DNA of 64,000 bases from Agelaius tricolor (GCA_023055355.1 JALJCS010000034.1:3238001-3302000), one strand, 5' to 3'; numbered from the stretch's first letter, positions 50,637-63,101 are shown. The notes: generated by a model from the sequence alone, not told the origin. Numbers and translations are program-made.

Positions 50637-53600
50637 AGACTGGTTTACTTGAGCATATTGTGTCAGCTGTAGTAGTGTGGAATATTGCACATTGTGAGAC
50701 AGTAGAGACTTAGAATTAGATTTCAGAATTTAAATACAACTTTTAAAAAAGTTACAAAAATTGTCTTACATATTTTATGGGCTGCTACCAGCATATAGTA
50801 CATTCTACCAGTCAGTTACCATAACATCTAACTTCTAAAAGCAGTTTGGTTTATGTGCCAGCCTCTGTGAATTTTAATCTAGTAAGATGGATATAACTGC
50901 TGCTCCATAGAGCCCAGCTCATTTTTAAAATTGTACTGATTTGAAGTTAAAAGCATGATAAAAATCCTCTCCCAGAGGAAGAGGACTGCAGAGGGGCCAC
51001 AGGGGATGCAGGTGAGCTGGTTCTGCTTTGACTGTGACACTTCTGCGGCTGCCAGAGCAATGCTGGTGATTCCTCATGGGCCTCTTCCTCCTGTTCTGCA
51101 CCTGTGTGAGCTGGACACCTCCAAATCTGTGGAATTAGCTTGGTGCTGAGTTTAATTTAGCAGTTTATCCATGGTGGATGATGACAAAAACCGTGCATGC
51201 AGTTTTGGTATTGCAGCCTTCATTCCTGTAAATTCAGTGGTTTCCATTAGTTCTGCTTTTGATGAAATTCTTGTTTGTGTCATCAGGTATTTTGTGTTTG
51301 GTTTTCTTTGAAAAATGAATTTCTGTCTTTTTTTTCCTCTCTGTTTAGTTTTGTAGTACTGGAGCAACTGAATCTGATGGAGTTTTTTTGTTTGGTTTGG
51401 TTTTTAATTGTAATGCCCTGACACTGTACATGAAAACCTAAAAATGTTTAATGCAGACCTGAGTCTTGAGACAGTGATATGTCAAGGATTGCACCATCTT
51501 CTGCTGTTATAAATTCAGTGGCAGGTAGCTAAGAAAAGAAAAATGCATTTGAGTTGCAGTTTTTTGTTGTCAGAGAGACTGCAGAAACTGTTTCTTGGCA
51601 TGGTAAATCCTATGAGGTCTTTGAGGGCAAAGAGGCTGATTTGCTTCAAGCTCTTGTACCCCAGCACCTGATCTGACTATTGGTTATACATTCCTTGGTT
51701 TCTTCAGGATAGAACCAAAGGAAATCATGGCTTCTGTAGATCTGCTGGTGCTTTGCCAAGTAAGATGTTGTGCAGTGTGGGTTCAGTCCTTTGCATCTTT
51801 CCAGAAAATCAAAGTAATTTGTTTTCATTTCTAAATCCCTGTATTTCTCTGTGATGGTGAACACTTTGCTGTCCTTAGGCTTAATGTGACAATGGTGTCT
51901 TCCTGTTCTCAATGGAGTTTTCAGATTCAAGAGCTCTTTTAAATGAAACTTAAGGAATGACACTCAACTGAGATCAAGTGATCTAACTCTGAATATTTGG
52001 TAATGTTGTTTCTGGTTTTTCCCTTGACTTAATATATTATGTAGAGAAATATTTACTCTTGAGCATAAGGCTTCCCATGCAAAGAAATCCATAAGAAATG
52101 CTTTTGTCCACCCAGTGTGCCAGCCTGCACTGAGGTAATTCTTGGTTCACAGCCACATGGTTAGCAAGGTCTGTCTGTCTACTTGAAAGTACACACTTTA
52201 GGTATGTAGGTGAATATTTTCATGGGCATGATAAAAAAATGCACGTGATTCTGCACACTTTGAGTGTTGTCAGCATAACCTAAACTCTGCAGTGGTTGGG
52301 TTGATCCATCTGGCCATGGAAACACGAGCTGCTGTCCTGTCAGTGCCTCTCTTTCCATGGATTGTGAGCTCTCTTGGTCAGAGGCTCTTTTTGTTCAGCA
52401 AGCACCTCAGTAATACAAACAAGAATAATGCATTACAGCTCCCTGCAGAGCTGCACTGATACAGCAGCAGTGTACGAGTGGCTGCTGCAAGATTTATTCT
52501 GGGCTTTTTCAGTGACAAGTTAGCCATCCACTTCCTGCTGCTAACAGAACAGAATAAAACTTTCACAGCCAACAGATAAAAACCAAACTGCAGAGAGATC
52601 TAGAAATCAAAGCCATTAGCTGTAAAACATGATAGCAAAAGTGAGCCTTCCTCCATCCTGCTCTTCAGTCACATCAGGGGGCACAGTCTGGCAAGAAAAC
52701 AAAACGAGAGTGGAAGTCCTAATCACAATTCATTTGTTTCCTTCACAGTACAGCAGCATGGGAAGTGGCCTTGCTTCTCCTGTTCAGCCTGGAAGGTCAG
52801 TGCAATGACCTGACTGATTCTAGGTGACCGTGCTTACAAAACCACGTGAAGGAAAAGCAGTTGGTTGCCAGTTTATGTGTAGCCCCTCATGGAATAACAA
52901 TTCCCTATCTATTTCCAAATCCAGTTTATTTTCTGTGCACAGACCATAAAAACCTTACGACCAATTTTTAGAAGTAGTTACTCTTTAGGAGATTCCTTCT
53001 TTCACTTTGTAGTCCTGGAGATGAATTACTGTTGCTCCTTAAAGTGTAGCTTTGTATCTGAGATAAGTAATAAATTAAATTTAAAACCACTTTATATTGC
53101 AGAAGTTATACTGCAATCCATTTGAAAATAGAAACAGTAGTGAGGGCAAATAAAAAAGCCTGTGACTGTGAAGAAGAATGCTCCCCAAATCCATTCCAAC
53201 CCAGGTCAGTAAATCCACATGACAAAGGCTCTCCAGAGGAGACAGGTTTGATTTGGTTTGGGAACACTGGTTGCATTTTTGTGGAACTGATAAGCCACAG
53301 CTCTTCCTCAAGCTCCCTTTTACTTGCCTTTTAGTGTTAGCAATCCTAGGAATAAGCCAAGTGTCTCTTCTCCGTTCTAAAGTGGACTTGGACTAAAGAT
53401 ACCTAAGAGTTGTCTTCCACAGAAGGCTAATGGCACTCAAAAGGAGGCTGAAAATCAATTTTGCATTTCTGTAAAAAAATGTTATTTTATGCTGCAAGAT
53501 GTTCCTCTTATCCCTTGTCCTTTCTCACTGCCGTTGTTAAAGGTAATAGAAATGTTGAAAATGGTAATCCTGAGATTCTCCTAAAACAAGATGAATACTA

Positions 53601-55681
53601 AAATGTATCTAAGTTTGTAATGTAAGCTGAATTTAAATTCAGACAGACTATGAAAAATATTTTACATCAGTGAAGTACTTCATCTTACTGACTGAGGAGA
53701 TTTCTAGCAAGATTGTGCTCAGTTCCCCACTACCGGATTAGAAATATTTGGAGAGTGCTTAGAGACACCAGAATAGTCAGGAAACATCTGAGCAAAAAAA
53801 ATGACAAAATAAAGGCTAAAGAATGCAGTAAGTAAGGATGACCAAAGCAGAAAGCAATAGGCTGCAGATGTCTGCAGGGTATAAACAGTGAGGATGGATA
53901 AAAATATTTAATGTAAGGCACAGAGGTATTTAAGCGTAGGCTGAATAGCCAATAAAAACAGCAGAACAGAGGCTAATAGCCAAAAGGAAGTTGAAGCATT
54001 ATGTAAGTCTTTAAAAATTAGATGTGGCAAAAAAGTATGAAATATGCTATTGCAAGGAAAATAATACTGGCAGGGGATTTGTATTAAGATATGTTCTCAA
54101 TCTCGTGCAGTAAATCAAATGCTGAGCTCAGTTGGATTCCTGTGTATTGGTTTGAGGCTGCAAGTGTAGACTTTGCCAGCTGGGATTTTTATCTAGGCAT
54201 ATCTAGCCTTTGTAATCTTGTCTTTTAGGAATGCAAGCATTCATGAAAACAGGTAAGTTGTGCGTTAACACTTCTAACAAAATCATCCCCCCCCTTTTTC
54301 ACAGAAGTCTTGGGATTTTCTGCAGTTACATCCTTTAGACTTGGTACTATGTGGGAGCCAATGAAATTGTCAAAGTTGTTATTAACTTGAAATAAGTTAA
54401 TATGTTATTTCTGTGTTGGCTGCATATAATCATGAAAGTATGGCTTGAGAAAAGAGATGTATTTGTTATTTTGTGGAAATTTTCTCTTGGGGCTTTTTTT
54501 TTGTAATTTCTTTGATACCAATGGTGATGTAGCTGGGGAATTTCATTCAGCAGCTTTAGAACCACTCATAAAGAGAAGGAGAAAACCATAAATTCTGACC
54601 CGTGGCTGGTGAGCAAGCTGAACATTGAATTCCCATCTGTATCTTCCTGGTGCTTTCAGACAGAGTGAGAACACAAAATTTTTTTTTGTTCAAGATTGTT
54701 TTTTTCTGTCAGTAAAGATGAAACATAGAAAAAGAGCTTTTGGTTTTTCTTAGCTCACCTGAAACAAAGGGACAGAGGTAGATAGCTATTTTTATTCAGA
54801 AAGAGTATTAGAAGCAGAGGAATCTTTTTGGCTCTATTAGGAAAAAAAGGAACATCTGAGAAGCATTTGGGAATGAACTGTGACATTGATGCATTGCCCA
54901 GCACGTGGAATGATCTTTATTTAATATGCCAGTAATGTGGTAATTTTTCTTGTGCTTTGCTAAGCAGGGAGAGCCACCAGTTCATTTTGGTTGTTGTCTA
55001 GATTACAGGGTTTGAGTCTTCATTCATTTGCACTCTTTGTTCTCTAGTATGTAGAACTTGGCATTGACACAAATGCTGTGCTTTAGTCTTACCTGGGGGG
55101 GAAAAGTATGAGCTGAGAGGTGAGCAAACCCCAAGGTGTTTGTTTTTGCTTGGTGTCAGCATTTTAGACATGAAATGCTTGCAGTGTCCAATACTTCTTC
55201 CAAGGTACGTAAATAGCAGCTTGTTATACCTTGGTACGTGGAGTTGAGTTTTTCTGTAATCATGTAACAGATTTATATTGTTAGTGTGGCCATTGTTACT
55301 CTGTGGGAAAGAAGTATAGAAATTTAAATGCTTTGAATTCTATGTGCATTGGAAAAATAGATAAATTTCACTCACTCTTGATCTCTGATTTTTTACATAA
55401 TTATGTAGACCAGACTTCGAAATCTTATTCATTTAATATTGTGCTGAGCAGGAAGCACAGCCTGTAGGCCTTCTGGGGATAAGTGAGTCCTAGTTTGTCC
55501 AGGCTCAGGTTTTGAGGTCTGGAGAATATTGGCACCGAAGATAAAAGTAAGATGAGGTTTTTCCAGAAGGCCATATTCACTTTCTCTTGGATTTGATATA
55601 TGTAACACTGACACTACATTTTTACTTGCATTACCTAAAGAAATGAGTTTTTATTTTTTTATTTCTCAGTCTGCCTCTGTC

Positions 55682-55711
55682 AGTCCAGGAATTAAATTGA
55701 AAGAGGGTAGA
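55682..55711 (+). mobile_element. CR1 fragment, part upstream of the nested LTR
   Basis: AATTAAATTGAAAGAGGGTA followed by GA matches the CR1 region that normally precedes the block beginning at 56022 (family pattern: ..aaactgaaagaggggagattta..gacattaggaagaaattc..). It ends in GGTAGA, the target site duplicated by the LTR. The 5' limit is approximate because CR1 elements are 5'-truncated. Confidence 0.65.
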
Positions 55712-56021
55712 TGTGGAGGGATAGAATGTAACAAAATATAGTGCAGAAGGTGGTCTCACCCCTGAGGAGTTGCAGCTGTACTCATCACCAAAGATAAGAA
55801 CAGGCCTGCCCTTAACAGGCCACAGCTGTGTCCAATAAGATGAGTGCTACAAAAGAGTTGGGGTTAGCTGGGTGAGGGGAGAGATGGAGCTGGTTGGTTG
55901 TGCTATAAGGAGAGATGGAGTTTGTTGGTGGGGCTGTGAAGAAGAAGGAGTCAGTGCTGCAAGGAGCTGCCCATGAGAAGTCACCAAGAAGGTATGGGAC
56001 TTTTGCAACATGATGACAACA
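55712..56021 (+). mobile_element. Solo LTR nested inside a CR1
   Basis: This 310-bp element starts TGTGGAGG, ends GACAACA, and is flanked by direct repeats GGTAGA at 55706-55711 and 56022-56027. It carries no retroviral gene, so it is a solo LTR. In plus orientation there is a CCAAT-like word (TCCAATAAG near 55832) and a degraded TATA-like word (GCTACAAAAG near 55848), which favours plus orientation; no AATAAA was seen, so the orientation is tentative. The repeat can be scored as 5 bp (GTAGA, ERVL-like) or 6 bp (GGTAGA, ERVK-like), so the class is open. It is different from the 604-bp LTR at 1.06-1.66 kb. Confidence 0.78.
55878..55940. repeat. Imperfect ~31-bp tandem duplication within the solo LTR
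   Basis: Two adjacent copies, 55878-55908 and 55909-55940, both begin GGAGAGATGGAG and share GTTGGT and a G-rich tail, with several substitutions in the second copy. Duplicated segments are common in retroviral LTRs and may carry repeated factor sites. If other copies of this LTR family carry both units, the duplication predates this insertion. Confidence 0.7.
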
Positions 56022-56210
56022 GGTAGATTTGTATCAGACATCAGGAAGCAGAGATTTTTACAGTGAGGGTGGTGAGGCCTTGGTATAGGTTGCCCAGAAA
56101 AGCTGTGGTGTCCCCACCTCCTGAAGTGTCCAAGGCCAGGTTGGACGGGGCTTGGAGCAACCTGGTCTAGTGGAAGGTGTCCCTGCCCTTGGCAGGGGGT
56201 TGGAGTGATG
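56022..56210 (+). mobile_element. CR1 LINE 3' fragment, part downstream of the nested LTR
   Basis: After the target-site copy GGTAGA the sequence continues with the CR1 landmarks GACATCAGGAAGCAGAGATT, AGTGAGGGTGGTGAGGC, GGTTGCCCAGA, TGTCCAAGGCCAGGTTGGAC, GGGGCTTGGAGCAACC, TGGTCTAGTGGAAGGTGTCC and TTGGCAGGGGGTTGGA. The order and direction match plus-strand CR1. The expected 3' terminal octamers are absent or strongly diverged after about 56205, so the 3' end is truncated or decayed. It has no coding capacity. Confidence 0.88.
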
Positions 56211-56429
56211 TTACTGTTCCTTTCTTATCTGGGTAGGATGTGTGGGGAAGGGAAGGGAAGGAGGTGCTTTGGAGACCTGACATGGAGAGCAGGTCCTAGG
56301 CAGCAGCATGAAAGGAGCTGCAGGCTATTGCACCTTGGGAATAGCAGTTTTGGAATCAAATTTGTGATAAATTGTGTTTTACAGAACATCACCTTTTGTA
56401 CACCAGCCATGGTGGATAGGTAGGCCTGA

Positions 56430-56740
56430 AGCTGCACCTCAAAGACCGGGGGTGCTTTGTGCAGAGTGAGGTGGCCCCTGACAGACTTGTCAGGGCAGAG
56501 CTGGTGCAGTGCCCCAGCTGCAGCTGCCTGTGCATCAGCTGAGCCCGAGCTCTCTGCTGCTCAGAGATGAGGCCTTGATCTTCTTCCAGAGCTGTGCCTT
56601 GCGGCTGTTTGCAGCCACTCAGTGCCAGTGGCAGGGTGAGAGCGCCCACTCAGGGACTGGGATGTGCTGCAGCCAGATCTGCCTGCCGGGCCCGCAGTGG
56701 GAGCTACAGCTGGAGCCGGCCTGTGAGGGCGCATTAAATA
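56430..56740. other. GC-rich patch in intron 2
   Basis: About 310 bases are noticeably richer in G and C than the surrounding intron, with words such as GAGCCCGAGCTC and CCGGGCCCGCAG. An 83-codon plus-strand frame (56509-56760) crosses it but resembles no known protein, and I find no convincing splice sites bounding it. It directly follows the CR1/LTR block and could be a decayed GC-rich repeat or a local regulatory element. I cannot assign it. Confidence 0.35.
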
Positions 56741-57509
56741 AGGAGCAAATGTGCTGTTGATAATGAATGTGGAGCTGGGAGCTCAGATCACAACCTCTGT
56801 CCTTTCTGAGCTGGGTGCCTATAAAATACATGCCCACTTGGACGGAACAGCCCATGGCAGTGTTTTATCTGTGACAGAACACTGTGCACCCTTGCAGACA
56901 GGATGTGAAGCTGCAGCAGCGTGGGTTGGCTAATGAGGGGTGCAGAGGTGTAATGCCTAATGTTTCCTGGGAGCCAGATAAGTGTCAGCACAAATCAATG
57001 AGCAACCCTTAGAATGTAGCTGCTGCTGGTGGGATGCAATGGAGACAAGTCAGACTAAGCAGGCAGAGCAGAGTGGCCCAGAAGTGACCTGGAACAGCAT
57101 CTGAGGGATGGCCTGTCGTGCTCTGGGGCTGTGTGTGACTGCAGCTCAGCTACCAGAGTGCTTCCACTGGGCTCACAGACCTCACATTGTCTCTGTACTG
57201 ACCATCACTGGATCACAAGAACTTAAAAATACCTAGAGGTTCTAAATGCATTTTAGAGACACTTTGGTTTTGCTCTGAGTTCTTTTATACTCTGAGAACT
57301 TGCCTCTTAATACGTGGTGTTACATAAGCAGGTCAAGTATTAGATAAAAATGCAGCCAGCAAGGTTTCTATTGAAAACTATCTGACCAAAATCCACGGGA
57401 AAATAGGTAGCAGTAGGGTGTTTTATTATTTCCGTTTCAACTGAGCTGGGGTTTTTTTTGACCTTTAATTAAAAGAAATGCAGGATTTTATTTCTTCTAA
57501 CTGCAAAAT

Positions 57510-57870
57510 AACGAGATGGTTTAGCTGTTTAGTAACAGTAACCTCTTTCATCTAAGTACAGTTTAATTAACAGCTAATAAAGCCAAAGTTCAGACAGAAC
57601 CCTGAAAACAGCATGCTAATTACCTAGCTTTATTAAACACCATTGGCACCAAGTGTTTATAACCTTCAAGTTACCTTGCAGTAATTAGCTCAGTTCTCAT
57701 TAGATGATAGCTCAGCCTCCGAGAAGTGAGAAGTTGGTGAAAGAAGTTAGAAATGTTTCTTAAATCTCTTGGTTGTTCAAATGATTTACCTAGATGAAAG
57801 AGCCTAATTACTTGAAAATACATAATTGCACTATCATCAAGATCATTATTGTATGGGATAAAAAAACAAC
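57510..57870. promoter_or_regulatory. Candidate intronic enhancer rich in homeodomain motifs
   Basis: About 360 bases hold an unusual cluster of homeodomain core words: TTAATTAA (57563-57570), GCTAATAAAG (57573), GCTAATTACC (57615), GTAATTAGC (57681), CATTAGATGA (about 57699), CCTAATTAC (57803) and CATAATTGC (57821). There is no repeat signature, no poly-A/T tract and no ORF. Such clustering is typical of conserved developmental enhancers. Part of it is expected by chance in AT-rich DNA, so this rests on density alone. Confidence 0.35.
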
Positions 57871-60800
57871 TCTAAAGGAAGACCCGGTGACATTTAAAAC
57901 AGTGTATCCTGATGAGAAAACATTTTATTGAAATTATTTGAGCAACATTTTCCAAAGTGTCTCTTTATATTTTAAGGATCCTTCACTGGACACATCAGTT
58001 TGGACCCTAAGGTGAAGTTGTGGCTCCTGAATTTTTTTTTTGTGTTGGACACTAAAAACTTTAGGGGGGCACATAATTGGGCTCCAGGCGGATACTTTAT
58101 TGACACTTAGAGGGAAAATTGGCTTTCCTGTTCTCTGCCAGCAAAACACTTTGCAGAAAAAGCCAAAGGTTTTCTTTGTTTTTTCTCTTGCCCTCTCTGT
58201 AGTGTCAGCTCTGCTAAGAGAGTGCACAAAGACAAATGAAGCTTTCTTGTCCTTTTGTCTGAAGGATAGATAAAATGCTTTTTTCAGGTACATCCCTATA
58301 CCCAAAGCAATTATTCTTTCTCCCACATAGATTAAATGTTTATGGTAATGGGTGTCAAATTGCTAATCTTGGAAATCCAAAAAGAGTAGTCATTGCATTT
58401 TAATGATGTTCCAAAATACATAATTTATCATGAAGGAATCATTTTTCCTCAGAAGCAAAACTGTCCAATAAAATCCTGATTCGCAGACACTTGGGCTGGA
58501 CCTTCGCTGGGGCTGTCTTCTGTGGCTGCTTGTCGTGCTGCTTCCCAGCAGCCCAGGTTCTGCGGGAGGGAGAGGTTGAGGGAGCAGGTGCTGTGCCAGT
58601 ACCTGAGCAGCCGCTTCTGCTGCAGCACTCCCAGAGCAGGAAAAGGCAAAGTGATGTCCCAAAAAGAGCAGAGTAAAAGGACATCACATCAGTAACAGCT
58701 CATTAAACCTCTCTACACCAAGAGCCCCGCTCAGAAAATGGCTTTACTTCTTGTTCTTCCCTCTCTTGCAGGGGTTACAGAAGAAATACAATATGGAAAA
58801 ATTAAAGCTACTTCTGTATAAGAGCTCCCCTAGAGGGGCTTGCTATGCTTAGCTCAGGTGCTTTCACATTACACTTTCTATTAATTGGGCCTTGCCTTTA
58901 TTGAAGAGCCAACACAACATGAGAAATTTTACTCAAAAGCAAAATAGTTCCTAATTTAATGGCTCCTTTGATAGTATTTTCAGACAGTAAAATAGTTAAG
59001 CAAGCAAGTGTTGAGAGATGAGATCTGTTTCCCAACAAAAAGGAGGAGGAGAAAGGCTTTCTGGAAAATGATGAAGCTGCCCTTGCATTTGTTGCTGACA
59101 TAAAAGCAGGTACCGATGTGAAGTGTAAGATGTTCATGCTGCAGCACTGTGAGGCTCTCTGTCTGCTTGCCAGTTCAGTTGAAATGTACGTGATTACGAG
59201 TAGAATTACCAGCATATTGAACTATTTCTCTTTTCAAGTGCCTGAGTTCTTTAGCAGCTTTTCAGCAGGAAAATAGTCATAAATATGTTGGTGTGACTGC
59301 ACAAAGAAGGCGTCGTTCCTCTTTGGTGAACCAGAGCTCAACAAGGAAATCTTGATTTATTCCTTTGATCAGTCAAGGCATTTGAGTCTGAATATTTGTG
59401 TTGATGCTGAAGAAATTGCAACTGTCTGTGTGCTGGAGACAGGCTGACACTTGCAGCTTTTCTGTGGCAGACTCTGAAGTGCAATCACATTGATATATTT
59501 GAGGGCAGGAGGCAGGATGGCTTCCTGGCTATGCAAGTGGGAAGCAAGTTTGAAGATAGGAGTTTTATCTTTGGCTTTTCAGCTGATTTACTTGAACTAA
59601 AACTTTTGACAGCCCATGTCATCTGTCCACGCCTCGGTCCTGTTTGAGAGATGAGAAAGTCTGTTGTTTTGCTGTCAGGATAACTTCTGTCTATCCCTTG
59701 AATGGTACCAGGGCCTTTTTCTGAGATTTTGATTTTTACTGTTAGTGAAGGAAAAGGGGTTCTTTCATCATGTATTGAACATTTATGTTTGATTTCTGGC
59801 ACTAGGAGTTTCCTAAACTTCGTCTGTGAGCTTAGGAAAAGTTCAAAAGAAAGTACATTGGAGCTGTGTCCATGAAAGGGATTATGCAGCCAACGTTGTA
59901 CTTTCCTTATAGTACCAGCAGAAATATAGCATGTACTAAATAATTATTTATAAACGTATGAAGGCTTGACTAGACTAAAAGACTAGACTAATTCTAAAAT
60001 ACAATCTTCAGTACTGGTGTATTTATGTAACCTCTCATACAGATAGCCAGAGGTGCTGTTCATAAATAGTTATAAAATATCCAGAAAATACCAGCAGTTT
60101 ACCTTCAGCTTATAAAGCAGCATGTTAAAAGAAAATTTCAGGCTTTTAGTCCCCCTACATTTCTCTCTTTCTGTCTTTCTGATGGAAACTCACAGTAATA
60201 CGCCCTGCCATCTGCTACTATATATTTTTCATGAGTTTTAACATTTTGTTTTTAGAACCTGAAAGATGAGTAAAATGTCAAGTCGCCCAGAAAATAATCA
60301 TAGGCACGACAACTCAAATGTTAGCTCAGCTTGTCTGTACCCAGTGTGGTTCACAGCTTGTCTGTGGCCTCCCTCTTTGCAGGCAGAGCAGGTACACCCT
60401 TGGAATTAGCTGATAACATTCCCAACACAAGGCAAGAAGGTGGGACCCACACTGGCAAAATTAATTCCCAGGGAAGAAGTGAGTTCTGTCTTGCATTATT
60501 GCAGAAATGTCTTGGGCCTTCTGCCACCTTTCTCCCTCCTCGCTTTTAAAAGCCTGTTGGTCATTCTGGTTTTTCCATGCTGCTGGATGGAGACCAGATT
60601 GGGGGTGACAAGCTGGGAAGGTGTTACATGTTAGGAAGGTACAGCATAAAACCTTCAGCTCCAAAAAATGCTCTCAGCTCTTAATGTGGAGGGAAAGAAG
60701 TGAGCAGCCCTTCATGCCACCTCCTGTCAGGCTGTGCTCAGCCTCCCTCCCCCTCAACAATGTGTGCCCTTAGCACAGGAAGGGAATCGCTGAATTATTT

Positions 60801-62085
60801 GCCTCCTACCTTTTTAACCATGCAGAGATAAGGTTATTTCATTGAATAGATTCTGAGCAGCCCAGGGTTGCTTTTCATGTAAGTCCTGTGCAGATCTGGT
60901 GCCTTTTATTAGAATAAGAAGCTTCCTTGGAGATCTTTGCACTCTGAGCCTGTGCAAAAGCCCTTGTTACAGCATTGCAAGATTTTTCACTTAATATTCT
61001 GCTTCATAAGTCTGGAGCTTGGGTTCAATTATCTCAATTCTGTGCTTCATTTTGCTTATTCCTTTAGAATCTCTCTTGTTCACAGGACAGTTTTCAGGCT
61101 TTGCAGTGAAAGATGATGATCTTCACCAGGTGAGTCCTGGGAAAGACCTGAAGAAGAGCTTGTGTGCTCTAATAAGGTGGATATTGCCTCAATCTGTAAA
61201 ATGGGTCATATTTTAAGGAATTGTAAGTTGAGTGTACTGTGCTTAATACCTCTACTGGATTGGACTTTCTACTATTTTTTGTCATTGGCATATAATTGTA
61301 GGCTAATCACTTATATAATGAAAATGTTCAGGCACAATAATTAAAATTACTGAATCATATTTTTTAAGGCACTAAGTTGTCTTTGCATTTCAAGAGTAGG
61401 GCGCCTACTAGACCTTTGAACCTTTGAAAATCTCCAGTCATTTTAATCTTTTTTTGTGCAGTTAAATACATTCCCCATTCATAGCACAGTCATGCTTCTC
61501 TGACAATAGTAATGTTTTCAACCCTTTATTAAAATCATTGTGCTATACTGTATGTTGACTTGGAAAACTTTTCTGTGACCTTTGCTCATCTGGTTTGGTT
61601 TTGTTTTGCCAAGTTGGCAAAGCTGGATTTCTGTGTTCCACCTGCCAGACTGAAGGAGACAACAGCAGAGTGTAAGAGTCTGGGAGTGAACTCCTGAATG
61701 TGATATGTAGATTGTAGGAGTAACAAATCAAGAAGAGCTTATTGAAACCAATGAGTGAAGCTGTACCTGATGAATAATGCTTCCCCCTTCTTCCTACATG
61801 CTGTTTTTTTGTTTGTACTGCTTTAGTGCAAGTACACAGATGCTGACAGTCAGGATGCTCACTGTCTGAGAAATGAGTCAGAATTTGGGGGAATCTGCAA
61901 TCCAGTTTTTTGATGTGGAATAAGGTTGATTTAGCTTCTTCCTGTCTCTCTAGATTTTTCTTTTTGCCTTGCCCATGATTTTGAAACCTGACTGAAATGC
62001 TGTGGATGTACTTGAGCTGATGCAGAGCAATGCAGCTCTGACAGTTGCTCTGCACTCTCATGAATGGAGCAGTGCTGGGGGCACA

Positions 62086-62190
62086 GGAGATCTGAAATGA
62101 ATTCCTGGCTCTGGCCCAGCTTTACTGAGTGACTGCTGGAAGGTCTTTTCTCTCTGTGTGCCTTTGTTTTCCTCTCTCATGATTCAGGGA
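62086..62190 (+). mobile_element. Possible MIR SINE remnant
   Basis: The order GAATTCCTGGCTCTG, ACTGAGTGAC, then TCTCTGTGTGCCTTTGTTTT and CCTCTCTCATGATTCAGG parallels the MIR core and 3' part (gaatcctggctctgcc..agctgtgtgacc..ctctctgtgcctcagtttcctcatctg). It is diverged and gapped, as expected of a very old element. It lies about 250 bases upstream of exon 3. Confidence 0.4.
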
Positions 62191-62437
62191 GTAACCCAGC
62201 ATTTAGTAGCTGGTTATCTTCATGAGGAGAATGATGGAGTTTTCATGCGGTCTTTAATCTTTATGTGCTAATAAAAATATCTGTACTTCTCTGTCATGCA
62301 TAAAGAGCTGTTTTTAAATAGCAAAACCAATTGAAAAGGCACACAACTGTAAAAATATTTATGTCGTTATATTAAGTTTGTGTGCCAGGTTGTGTTCTCT
62401 ACAGGTATGTTTATATGCTGGTTTGCTTCTTTTTCAG

Positions 62438-62525
62438 GCCCTGCTTGATACTCAGAACCTTTTGAGAGCCCAGATTACTAATTTTACTTTCAACCTTGGA
62501 TTTTCAGGAAAATTTTATCACACAG
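62438..62525 (+). CDS. NDST3: NDST3 coding exon 3 (residues 328-356 plus first base of codon 357)
   Basis: An 88-base exon between acceptor CTTCTTTTTCAG and donor CACACAG|GTAAG. It continues the frame of exon 2 in phase 0, beginning [10 protein letters not shown] and ending GKFYHT, and leaves one base of codon 357 (phase 1). It encodes part of the luminal N-deacetylase domain and holds an N-glycosylation sequon at N342 (NFT). The sequence is well conserved among NDST family members at this place. No stop or frameshift is present. Confidence 0.95.
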
Positions 62526-63101
62526 GTAAGAATCAAACACTAAAATTACTTTGATTTTGATGGTGTTCTGTGTGGTGGGAGGACAAGTAGGAGTGATAGA
62601 GTCACAGCATAGAGTCTTTACTATGCTGTGTTCCTGCATTAGTTGCTGGTATGGAACAGATTAAATGCCTCTGCCCTTCTATTAAAATTCAGCTCCTTTC
62701 AGTCTGCTTTTGAGTGGTGATTTCCACCAATCACTTAAAATTTTGTATTGATTTCACTGAGGGATCTGTTGAGCTGCCACAGTTCATCCTTATGGTTGTT
62801 TCATCTCTACTGTAGAAATATATCAGTATATATTATCCCTTAAAATAATTTTGTTTTAAAACTATATAGAAATAGGAGAGATAAAAGAAAGAGTATTAAA
62901 TAGGATGTGGGCCAGCCAAGTGATCCTGACTGTCCCATTTTGCCAGCAGTGCCTCAGCAGGAAGAATTTTAACCGGTCGCAATTTATTATGTTAACATCA
63001 TTCTTACTGTTTCCAACATTTGTAAAAATATAGTAAAAGGAGAAAGTTTACTTCAGAAATGTTTGGGGGTTTTTGTTTTTTTTTTTAAATTCCCTCTGCA
63101 G
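62526..63101 (+). other. NDST3: NDST3 intron 3
   Basis: A short 576-base phase-1 intron with a GTAAGA donor and CCCTCTGCAG acceptor. A T-rich run near 63071-63086 precedes the acceptor. It holds nothing else recognisable. Confidence 0.93.

Larger units (their letters stand above)
45698..62437 (+). other. NDST3: NDST3 intron 2
   Basis: A 16.7-kb phase-0 intron with a GTAAAGT donor and a TTCTTTTTCAG acceptor. It contains an old CR1 fragment (47.8 kb), a nested solo-LTR/CR1 block (55.7-56.2 kb), a GC-rich patch (56.4-56.75 kb) and a homeodomain-motif-rich stretch (57.5-57.9 kb), all listed separately. The rest is AT-rich unique sequence with no coding-quality frame, no alternative NDST3 exon that I recognise and no RNA gene. 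Confidence 0.85.

Noticed and set aside
61543..62061. 172-codon minus-strand frame in NDST3 intron 2
   Set aside because: Antisense to the intron, no known domain, and no evidence of splicing or promoter.
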